Below are positions 1-5,504 of a stretch of DNA of 18,990 nucleotides, piece by piece (positions within the stretch are counted from its first letter, which is position 1; the number at the start of each line of letters is the position of its first letter). The notes beneath the pieces are model-generated. The model was not told the DNA's origin. It searched no databases and was given only the letters and a program-made list of their open reading frames with translations. The position numbers were made by a program, and so were the translations under genes. The stretch comes from Limnoglobus sp. (lineage in GTDB: Bacteria > Planctomycetota > Planctomycetia > Gemmatales > Gemmataceae), in contig JANXNT010001126.1 in assembly GCA_025353985.1 (NCBI GenBank), positions 1-18,990 on the forward strand, written 5' to 3'.

Positions 1-27
1 AAAACTTGCGCGTCGGGCTAACAAAAA

Positions 28-57
28 CGTATCGAATCACCCCGCGCGGAGTATAAT
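28..57 (+). promoter_or_regulatory. Candidate sigma70 promoter of the YHS-domain gene
   Basis: A perfect TATAAT -10 hexamer lies at 52-57, 30 nt before the ATG at 88. No good -35 box stands at 16-18 nt spacing (the sequence at 28-35 is only weakly similar), so the call rests on the -10 box and its position. Confidence 0.4.
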
Positions 58-87
58 CGACGAAAATCTCGTTTGCGGAGGGGAACA

Positions 88-786
88 ATGGCGACGCTTT
101 CCTGCTGGTTGGCTATCGCGATGGCGGTGGCGGGGGCCGACACGACAACGGCGAAAGACGCACTCAAAGCATGCAACCTCGTTGTCGGTTCGTGGAAAGG
201 CACCGGCACGCAGGAAGCGGTTCGGCCTGCCAAGGACAAGACATTTTGGAATGAAACGATCAGCTGGGAATGGCAGTTCAAAGGCGAAGACGTCTGGCTC
301 AAAATGACCATCGACAAAGGCAAGTTCACCACGCAAGGCGAACTCCGCTACCTCGTCGACAAGAAGACGTACCAACTGATCGCCAAGACCGTCGACGGCG
401 ACAGCGTGACATTCATCGGCACGCTCAGTATCGGCAAAACTAAAGAGACGATCCTGACGTTCGAACGAATCGACGACAAGACCAAGGAAACCGAACGGCT
501 CGTGTTCACGCTACTGCATCACAACCGGTATTTGTACCGATTCGAGACGAAACCGGAGGGTGAGACATCGTTCGTGCGGAAGTATCAGGTGGGGGCCACG
601 AAGGAAGGCGTCGCGTTCGCGGAGGTGCCAACGGGGCCGGAGTGCATCGTCAGTGGCGGGCGTGGCAGCATGACTGTCACGCACAATGGCAAGACTTATT
701 ACGTCTGCTGTTCGGGTTGCCGCGATGCGTTTAAGGACGAACCGGAGAAGTACATCAAGGAGTTCGAGGCAAAGCCAAAGAAGTGA
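88..786 (+). CDS. Secreted protein with C-terminal YHS-like domain
   Basis: The 232-aa protein starts at the ATG at 88, which has a strong GGAGGGG Shine-Dalgarno just upstream; an in-frame TTG at 73 lies before that site and is rejected. Residues 1-16 or so form a short hydrophobic signal peptide. Residues 30-175 are rich in beta-forming stretches (KGTGTQEAV, WNETISWEWQFKGEDVWLKM) and resemble a lipocalin-like or DUF1579-like barrel, without a firm family match. Residues 183-232 look like a YHS/TRASH metal-binding module: C186, then YYVCCSGC with C207, C208 and C211, then a DEPEKYI helix. YHS domains occur in metal-handling proteins, so periplasmic metal binding is a reasonable inference. The last 32 bases overlap the convergent cobC gene. 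Confidence 0.75.
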   Translation: MATLSCWLAIAMAVAGADTTTAKDALKACNLVVGSWKGTGTQEAVRPAKDKTFWNETISWEWQFKGEDVWLKMTIDKGKFTTQGELRYLVDKKTYQLIAKTVDGDSVTFIGTLSIGKTKETILTFERIDDKTKETERLVFTLLHHNRYLYRFETKPEGETSFVRKYQVGATKEGVAFAEVPTGPECIVSGGRGSMTVTHNGKTYYVCCSGCRDAFKDEPEKYIKEFEAKPKK

Positions 787-1315
787 TTTCGCCGTGTTTG
801 GGAATCAGCGCCGGCCAGTCGGAAACGGGCAAGTCACGCAGGGTGCCGAGCAATGCCGCAATCGGGCCACCGTGGCAGATCGCAACGATGTCGCCCGTAT
901 CGGGAAGTTCGCGATACCACTGCAAAACCCGTTCGCGGAGTTCGTACATCGTCTCGCCACCAGGCGCTCGCCAGGCGCTCGGGTTCTGTATCATGCCCAT
1001 CATCGCGTCGCCGGTTTTCGCGTAGATTTCGTCCCAGCTTTGCAGTTCCCATTCGCCGAAGTGTATCTCTCGCAACCGCACATCGACGTGGGCCACCGTG
1101 CCGGTGCGCATCGCGAGTTCCTCGGCCACAATCGCGGCGCGTTGCAACCCGCTATGCACGATCTGCGCGATCGGTTGCGTGGCCAACGTTGCGACAATCT
1201 GCGCAGCGATGGCCATGCCATCGGGGCCGAGTGGCACATCCGTGGAACCGTAACAGAGCGTCCGGTAGTGGAGTTCCACGGGCGGATGGCGAACGAGAGT
1301 GACGGTACGTGTCAT
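755..1315 (-). CDS. cobC: Alpha-ribazole phosphatase, histidine phosphatase family
   Basis: This 186-aa protein belongs to the histidine phosphatase (phosphoglycerate mutase-like) superfamily. The N-terminal LVRHPPVE holds the phospho-accepting His10 and Arg9, followed by CYGSTDVPL, which is typical of CobC. Glu88 in FGEWE and His148 in ICHGGPI complete the expected active site. CobC removes the 5'-phosphate from alpha-ribazole phosphate (or adenosylcobalamin 5'-phosphate) in nucleotide-loop assembly. The start at 1315 gives an ATGA overlap with the cobS stop, so translation is probably coupled; a longer TTG-type extension to 1375 is not needed. The position behind cobT and cobS makes the cobalamin assignment much firmer than the superfamily alone would. 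The 3' end runs 32 bases into the convergent YHS gene. Confidence 0.88.
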   Translation of the reverse strand: MTRTVTLVRHPPVELHYRTLCYGSTDVPLGPDGMAIAAQIVATLATQPIAQIVHSGLQRAAIVAEELAMRTGTVAHVDVRLREIHFGEWELQSWDEIYAKTGDAMMGMIQNPSAWRAPGGETMYELRERVLQWYRELPDTGDIVAICHGGPIAALLGTLRDLPVSDWPALIPKHGEITSLALPRTP

Positions 1316-2082
1316 TTGGTACTCGCTACGAGCAAAACCGTCACTTGAGCGGCGTAACAGAGCGCACCGAGGCAATCGCCGGTGACGCCACCGATCCGCC
1401 AGCGAACGTAACGCCCCCAGATGAACGCGATGGCCATCACGGCAAATAGCCCGATTGCAAGCCGTTGCAGATCGTGCATCGCGTAGCCGACGATTCCGGG
1501 AACTACCAGCAGCGAGCCAATGGCGACTTCGCGCCAGCCGATTTGTTCGCCGACATCTTTCGCCAAACTGTCGCGTTTCGGCACGGGTGGCACGGTGGCC
1601 ATGAGCAGCAGGATCGCCCAGCGGCCGAGCGCCGCCGATGCCATCGTTGTCAGTATCACGTGTGTGGGTTCGAGCGATGCCAAACTGGTGGCACGCAACC
1701 CGACTGCCAGCAACAGCCCCAGTGCGCCGAAACTGCCGATTCGGCTATCTTTCATGATCCGCAGCACGTCGTCCGCCGTCCAGCCGCCGCCGAACGCATC
1801 GCACGAATCGGCGACGGCATCTTCGTGAAAGCCACCCGTTAGCATCGCTTCGAACACCAGCCCCAAGCCGACCGCGACGAACGGCGGCCACACTTGCAAC
1901 GCCAGCCAGATGAGGCTTCCCGTGGCAAAACCGATCAGCGCACCGACGAGCGGGAAGTACATCACCGCACTGCGCAACAGCGTGATGTCCGCACCCGGCT
2001 GACTCATCCCGCCGGGCAGGGGCACGCGGGTGAGGAATTGCACGGCCGTCGCGAAACTGTGGAAAACGCGAGTGATGCTCAT
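1312..2082 (-). CDS. cobS: Adenosylcobinamide-GDP ribazoletransferase (cobalamin synthase)
   Basis: The 256-aa integral membrane protein matches CobS. It begins with FATAVQFLTRVPLP, the usual N-terminus, and carries the acidic motif TGGFHEDAVADSCDAFGG at about residues 82-99, then DSRIGSFG near 112-119 and GGVTGD close to the C-terminus. Several hydrophobic segments fit the polytopic topology of the family. CobS joins adenosylcobinamide-GDP and alpha-ribazole (phosphate) in the membrane, the last step in making the nucleotide loop. The reading frame stays open 109 codons upstream, inside cobT, but that part is low-complexity shadow; the ATG at 2082 overlaps the cobT stop as ATGA and starts exactly where the family starts. 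Length is normal for the family. Confidence 0.93.
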   Translation of the reverse strand: MSITRVFHSFATAVQFLTRVPLPGGMSQPGADITLLRSAVMYFPLVGALIGFATGSLIWLALQVWPPFVAVGLGLVFEAMLTGGFHEDAVADSCDAFGGGWTADDVLRIMKDSRIGSFGALGLLLAVGLRATSLASLEPTHVILTTMASAALGRWAILLLMATVPPVPKRDSLAKDVGEQIGWREVAIGSLLVVPGIVGYAMHDLQRLAIGLFAVMAIAFIWGRYVRWRIGGVTGDCLGALCYAAQVTVLLVASTK

Positions 2083-3083
2083 GATGCGAGAACGTCCTGA
2101 AGCGTTGCCATTTGCAGGATCGCCGCCGCCGCATCGAGCATCGGCATCAGCAAGATCGCGCCGCTCCCCTCGCCGAGCCGCATCGCCCAATTGTCGAGAA
2201 TCGGCACGAGTCCGAGGTGGTTCAGCGCAAAACCGTGGCCCGGTTCGGCGGAACGGTGCGCGGCGATCATCGCGCGGGCAGTACCCGGATGCAGCCGTTC
2301 GGCGATCAGCGCCGCCGCCGTGGCAATGAACCCGTCGAGCACAATTGTAAGGCCGCCAACAGCGGCCGCACGGTAGAAACCGGCCATTGCCGCGATCTCC
2401 AACCCGCACACGGAAGCCATCGCCGACTCGGGTTCGCTATCTAGGAACGCGCGAGCGTTTTGCACCGCAGCGCGAACGACTTCGAGTTTGCGGGCGATCA
2501 CCGACTGGCTCGAACCGGCCCCTGGCCCGACGACGTCTTCGGCGGCGTTCCCCGTGAGTAACGCGATCAAACAACTTGCGGGCGTGGTGTTGCCGATGCC
2601 CATTTCCCCGGCAGCCACGATGGCGATGCCGTCGGCAATCGCTTCCGCCGCCTGGGCTTTGCCGACGGCCCACGCCTCGCGAAATTCGCTGATTGTCAGC
2701 GCCGGTTCCTGCGCCAGATTGCGCGAACCTTCGCGCACCCGGCGATTGCGAAGGACCGGCCCCTCTGGCGTCAGCGGGCCGATCGTGCCGACGTCGATCA
2801 GGCGCAGTTCGGTGCCGGTGCTGGCCGCCAGCACGCTACTGGCGGCACGCCCGTTGGCGATCGTTTGCACCATCAACCGCGTCACGTCCGAAGGCCACGC
2901 CGACACGCCCTCCGCAACCACGCCATGATCGGCGGCAAACAGCACGACGCGCCGCGGCTTCGTACGCGGGGCCAGCGTTTGTTGGATGAACGCCAGCCGC
3001 GACGCAAGTTCTTCGAGGCGTCCGAGACTCCCCGGCGGCTTCGCCAGCGTCGCGAGATGCGCGAGTATCTGTTCGTGGGTCAT
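2079..3083 (-). CDS. cobT: Nicotinate-nucleotide-dimethylbenzimidazole phosphoribosyltransferase
   Basis: The 334-aa protein is CobT, which makes alpha-ribazole 5'-phosphate from a benzimidazole base and nicotinate mononucleotide. Visible signatures are KPPGSLGRLEELA (15-27), AADHGVVAEGVSAWP (50-64), GEMGIGNTTPAS (159-170) and RLGEGSGA near the end, whose Glu305 corresponds to the catalytic Glu317 of the Salmonella enzyme. The start at ATG 3083 matches the family N-terminus. The frame is open for 52 more codons up to 3239, but that part is unlike CobT and overlaps the divergent promoter region. No Shine-Dalgarno is visible; instead a perfect 7-bp hairpin touches the start codon. It is first gene of cobT-cobS-cobC. 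Confidence 0.95.
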   Translation of the reverse strand: MTHEQILAHLATLAKPPGSLGRLEELASRLAFIQQTLAPRTKPRRVVLFAADHGVVAEGVSAWPSDVTRLMVQTIANGRAASSVLAASTGTELRLIDVGTIGPLTPEGPVLRNRRVREGSRNLAQEPALTISEFREAWAVGKAQAAEAIADGIAIVAAGEMGIGNTTPASCLIALLTGNAAEDVVGPGAGSSQSVIARKLEVVRAAVQNARAFLDSEPESAMASVCGLEIAAMAGFYRAAAVGGLTIVLDGFIATAAALIAERLHPGTARAMIAAHRSAEPGHGFALNHLGLVPILDNWAMRLGEGSGAILLMPMLDAAAAILQMATLQDVLAS

Positions 3084-3157
3084 GCCAGAAATGTACGAAT
3101 TCTGGCGAAGTCCGGTGGGGGGACTTTGCGACGCTGAGACTTGCCGCGAAAAGCGGC
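3084..3157 (-). promoter_or_regulatory. Structured 5' leader of cobT (three hairpins)
   Basis: Three perfect short stems lie in series before cobT: GCCAGAA/TTCTGGC (3084-3090 with 3100-3106, 9-nt loop), AAGTCC/GGACTT (3108-3113 with 3121-3126, 7-nt loop) and GCCGC/GCGGC (3143-3147 with 3153-3157, 5-nt loop). The first one ends at the base next to the cobT ATG, where the ribosome must load, and no Shine-Dalgarno is present. None of the conserved blocks of the cobalamin riboswitch (B12 box) can be found here. Regulation of translation by structure is an inference. Confidence 0.4.
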
Positions 3158-3174
3158 CCGCTTCTGCGGCCCAC

Positions 3175-3207
3175 TCGACACGACGGATTCTGCATGTAAT
3201 GTAAAAT
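3175..3207 (+). promoter_or_regulatory. Candidate promoter of the three-gene cassette
   Basis: An AT-rich patch precedes the cassette. TCGACA at 3175-3180 could be a -35 box with TAATGT (3197-3202, 16-nt spacer) as a poor -10; TAAAAT at 3202-3207 is the better -10 but then the spacer is 21 nt. The call is tentative. Confidence 0.25.
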
Positions 3208-3237
3208 ATTGACTGTTTTCTTGCAGCCTCATCATTC

Positions 3238-4029
3238 ATGAAGACAAAGATGGCGAAAGATCAATCTCTCATCGATCTATCGGAACATTTTCCGCTTCTA
3301 TCTACGCCGCCTATCGTGGAAGCGGTTATCCATTGGCAAGCTCGTGCGCAGAACCCTTGGGATTTCAAGACGATTCAAGCCCAACTGTCCGAGCAATTGT
3401 CAAATTACCCGAATTGCCAACCCGTCGAACAATTCTCGATTGATGCGACGATGACGGAAACAGAGCCTGCTCCCATCGTCAAGCATCACACGAGCCTGTT
3501 GGGTTATCGATTGACCTCGAACGATACACTCGATGTCGCTCTCTTCACTCGCGATGGCGTGGCATTCAGCCGAATGAAGCCATACGAGGACTGGCAACAA
3601 TTCACTGCATCTGCTACGAACGTGTGGCTTGCATTTGAGAAAATCTATGCACCAGTAGAAATTCAACGGCTTGGAGTCCGATTCGTAAACCACATTCCGG
3701 CCGCCACTCTTGAAACAATCGCCGAGTATCTCAAGGAACCCCCTACTTGCCCTTCAAATCTGCCGTTGAAGGAGTTCCTTTACCAGAGCACCTTTTCGGT
3801 ACCCGACCGGCCGTATGGAATTCGCGTGATCAAGCTGGTACAACCAACGATATTAGGACAGTCGGAGAGTTCGGGCCTGTACCTCGATATTGACGTATAT
3901 ACTACCAAGCCAATTGATTGTTCGGATCGAGACAGGGATCTTGCCTTGCGCGAGATGCGATGGCTTAAAAACAAGGTCTTCTTCGACCTCTTGACGGATC
4001 GGGCGATCAAGAGTTTCCAGGGAGGATAG
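3238..4029 (+). CDS. TIGR04255 family protein, function unknown
   Basis: The 263-aa protein fits the sporadically distributed TIGR04255 family: an N-terminal PPIVEAVIHW motif near residue 24, a central EIQRLGVRFVNHI strand, and a C-terminal LREMRWLKNKVFFDLLTDRAIKSF helix ending the protein, as is usual. No catalytic motif or membrane segment is visible. The biochemical role of the family is not known to me. The start is uncertain: ATG 3238 has no clear Shine-Dalgarno and ATG 3250 would remove four residues. The stop codon overlaps the region of the GGAGG site for the next gene. Base composition looks lower in GC than the cob genes next door, which, with the sporadic distribution, suggests lateral acquisition. 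Confidence 0.8.
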   Translation: MKTKMAKDQSLIDLSEHFPLLSTPPIVEAVIHWQARAQNPWDFKTIQAQLSEQLSNYPNCQPVEQFSIDATMTETEPAPIVKHHTSLLGYRLTSNDTLDVALFTRDGVAFSRMKPYEDWQQFTASATNVWLAFEKIYAPVEIQRLGVRFVNHIPAATLETIAEYLKEPPTCPSNLPLKEFLYQSTFSVPDRPYGIRVIKLVQPTILGQSESSGLYLDIDVYTTKPIDCSDRDRDLALREMRWLKNKVFFDLLTDRAIKSFQGG

Positions 4030-4031
4030 CA
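4021..4031 (+). promoter_or_regulatory. Shine-Dalgarno of cassette gene 2
   Basis: GGAGG at 4021-4025 sits inside the last codons of the first cassette gene and 6 nt before the ATG at 4032. It decides the start of gene 2 and shows tight coupling. Confidence 0.7.
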
Positions 4032-4469
4032 ATGGCGACTATGAGTTGCGGTGAAGCGGCCAACTCGATCGACCGAAACTTACGGCATTCCCGTGCGGAT
4101 TCTCGTCGATTGTCCACGTTCGAAATTTATTCTACTATCAGTGAATTGCACGATGTGTGGAAGGAATGCTCATTGATCGGTTGGGATGGGCACGGTGCGC
4201 TTCCCGTGGAACAAGAAACCTACCGTGCCGCTTACTGCCTCATCGATTCACTGCCGTTGGGTTTCCCTATGCCCTCAATCGGTGCGGAACCGGATGGCCA
4301 ACTGACAATGGAGTGGCAGAGAAGCCCGCACCGGATGCTTTCGGTCAGCATCGACCCCGAAGGATTCCTGCACTACGCGGGACTCTTCGGTATGAATAAA
4401 CGCTACGGCACGCTCGTTTTCTTCTCGGATGCTCCCTACGAACTGCTGCAGTTAGTTCGGGAGCTTTAA
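4032..4469 (+). CDS. Conserved small protein of the TIGR04255 cassette (gene 2)
   Basis: The 145-aa soluble protein has GWDGHGALPVEQETYRAA near residues 49-66, then FPMPSIGAEPDGQLTMEW and a MLSVSIDPEGFLHYAGLFG strand pair. I recognise this layout (WDGxGA, then xxGAEPDGxxxxEW, then LSVSxxxxGxLxYAGLFG) as a recurrent bacterial family without an assigned function. It starts 2 bases after the previous stop, behind a strong GGAGG, and ends 2 bases before the next start. No signal peptide, no membrane segment, no metal-binding cluster is visible. Because of the spacing it should be made in step with the TIGR04255 protein, and a physical partnership is plausible but unproven. Confidence 0.75.
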   Translation: MATMSCGEAANSIDRNLRHSRADSRRLSTFEIYSTISELHDVWKECSLIGWDGHGALPVEQETYRAAYCLIDSLPLGFPMPSIGAEPDGQLTMEWQRSPHRMLSVSIDPEGFLHYAGLFGMNKRYGTLVFFSDAPYELLQLVREL

Positions 4470-4471
4470 CT

Positions 4472-4876
4472 GTGTTCGACCCAGCCCACGTCCCACCCGT
4501 AGAACACAATGAAACGGTAGCCCGCTTCATTTTGTTCTCTGGACACTTGCGCAGCTCGAATCAAACGGTCAAGCCGGATGCTTTCATCCCCCATCCGCGC
4601 CCGGAATTGTCGATGACCCGACACGCGGAAACGACTCCCACAGAACTGTGGGGAGAAGGCGAACGGGTAGCAGTCCTTCGAAAAGTCACGCTCTATGGCA
4701 GGGCAGATGTCGTAGTCTCCGCGTTTACGGATCAAGGCTTAGATGTGACGGCGGATCCGATACATGCGAACCCGAATCACGTCAATGTATCGAAGTGGCC
4801 AACGGATAAGCCCGCACAAAAGATGATGGCCATGGACATTTCCGTTAAGTCGCAATACGTTCCCAAGTCAGCATGA
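4472..4876 (+). CDS. Conserved small protein of the TIGR04255 cassette (gene 3)
   Basis: The 134-aa protein uses a GTG start at 4472, with GGGAG at 4459-4463 serving as Shine-Dalgarno, 2 bases after the previous stop. Recognisable pieces are ARFILFSGHLRSSNQTVKPDAF, an ELSMTRH strand, TELWGEGERVA, LYGRADV, and a C-terminal NPNHVNVSKWPTDKPAQK. The order VARF..., KPDAF, LSxxRH, LxGRAD, NPxHxxxxxWPxDKPAQK recurs in short bacterial hypothetical proteins. No enzyme motif can be named with confidence. It is the last gene of the cassette; a 7-bp hairpin follows 26 bases after the stop. A role together with the other two genes is inferred from spacing only. Confidence 0.72.
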   Translation: MFDPAHVPPVEHNETVARFILFSGHLRSSNQTVKPDAFIPHPRPELSMTRHAETTPTELWGEGERVAVLRKVTLYGRADVVVSAFTDQGLDVTADPIHANPNHVNVSKWPTDKPAQKMMAMDISVKSQYVPKSA

Positions 4877-4902
4877 CTTTGACTGACTATTGAGAAGAGG
4901 AT

Positions 4903-4928
4903 GCCTCTGCACCGGCCTCACAGAGGCC
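4903..4928 (+). other. Alternative hairpins behind the cassette
   Basis: GCCTCTG (4903-4909) can pair with CAGAGGC (4921-4927), and GGCCTC (4914-4919) can pair with GAGGCC (4923-4928). The two stems share bases and exclude one another. There is no T-tract, so an intrinsic terminator is not supported; an RNA 3'-end or a small switch are possible readings. Confidence 0.35.
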
Positions 4929-4982
4929 AGCTACATCAGACATCAGAAAGTCAGTACCACATCGCGTTTAACCCCCGCGCTC

Positions 4983-5010
4983 TTGCCCGTGTGGGTGCCT
5001 TAACTATCAT
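4983..5010 (+). promoter_or_regulatory. Candidate sigma70 promoter of rpmE2
   Basis: TTGCCC (4983-4988) and TATCAT (5005-5010, five of six consensus bases) are 16 nt apart and 45 nt before the L31 start codon. Confidence 0.5.
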
Positions 5011-5054
5011 GACAGATCTAATTTGGTCAGGCGACACTCATAGGACGATTCGTC

Positions 5055-5378
5055 ATGAAGAAGGGCATTCACCCTCAATACCGGCCCGTCGTGTTCCTCG
5101 ACGCGGCAGCGAACTTTACGTTCCTCACGCGGTCCACAGTAGCCACCACCGAGACGGTCAAATGGACCGACGGCATCGAATACCCACTGTACAAAGTGGA
5201 AATTTCGAGCGCGAGCCACCCGTACTTTACCGGGAAGATGAAGTTCCTGGATACCACGGGCCGCGTCGAGAAGTTCAACACGCGCTATAAGAACTCGGCT
5301 TACGGCATTAAGTCGAGCGAAACGAAGGCCGAAGCCGCTGCCGCTGAGGCCGCTGCCGAAGCCGCCGCAACGAAGTAG
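5055..5378 (+). CDS. rpmE2: 50S ribosomal protein L31, type B, with Ala/Glu tail
   Basis: The 107-aa protein opens with MKKGIHPQYRPVVFLD and has FLTRSTV, YPLYKVEISSASHPYFTG and RVEKFNTRY, the run of motifs of L31. The zinc-binding CxxC of type A L31 is absent, so this is the zinc-free type B form. L31 bridges the large and small subunits. After residue 80 the usual C-terminus is followed by a tail built of Ala and Glu (AEAAAAEAAAEAAA), which adds about 20 residues over common L31B proteins. Start ATG 5055 has a weak AGGA upstream. An alternative frame beginning at 4901 overlaps and is a shadow. prfA follows, separated by a long hairpin. Confidence 0.93.
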   Translation: MKKGIHPQYRPVVFLDAAANFTFLTRSTVATTETVKWTDGIEYPLYKVEISSASHPYFTGKMKFLDTTGRVEKFNTRYKNSAYGIKSSETKAEAAAAEAAAEAAATK

Positions 5379-5393
5379 CGACGAGCATCCGCA

Positions 5394-5455
5394 AAAAGTG
5401 ACGGGAGAATCGGTCGCGATGGGGATTCCCGCCGCGAGATTCCTCCGTCACTTTT
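5394..5455. terminator. Long hairpin between rpmE2 and prfA
   Basis: An outer 11-bp perfect stem (5394-5404 with 5445-5455, AAAAGTGACGG/CCGTCACTTTT) continues as CTAAG-type pairing of 5407-5411 with 5438-5442, then a TCGCG/CGCGA stem (5414-5418 with 5433-5437) and a GGG/CCC tip (5422-5424 with 5428-5430). Almost all of the 62 nt pair. The A-run on one side and T-run on the other side fit an intrinsic terminator usable in both directions, although the T-run is only four long on either strand. A small mobile palindrome is the alternative. Confidence 0.55.
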
Positions 5456-5504
5456 GTCGTTTCCGGTCATCCTTTTCCCGTTCTCCCACAAAGCCGGTGT
5501 TCGT

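Noticed and set aside
960..981. Perfect 11-bp tandem repeat (CCAGGCGCTCG twice) in cobC
   Set aside because: It reads through as the family-typical NPSAWRAPGGE without a frameshift, so it is most likely chance or a harmless old slip.
686..1348. 220-aa plus-strand frame over cobC
   Set aside because: It is antisense to cobC, whose active-site residues are all present.
2083..2409. 109-codon N-terminal extension of CobS
   Set aside because: It lies inside cobT in another frame, is Arg/Gly-rich, and the family N-terminus starts exactly at ATG 2082 in an ATGA overlap.
3084..3237. Cobalamin riboswitch before cobT
   Set aside because: The gap is 154 bases and none of the conserved B12-box blocks can be found on the minus strand; only generic hairpins are present.
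3084..3239. 52-codon N-terminal extension of CobT up to an ATG at 3239
   Set aside because: It has no CobT similarity, its ATG shares a CATG with the divergent gene start, and no ribosome site is present.
4901..5290. 129-aa frame starting before rpmE2
   Set aside because: It overlaps L31 in another frame, and has no site or family motif.
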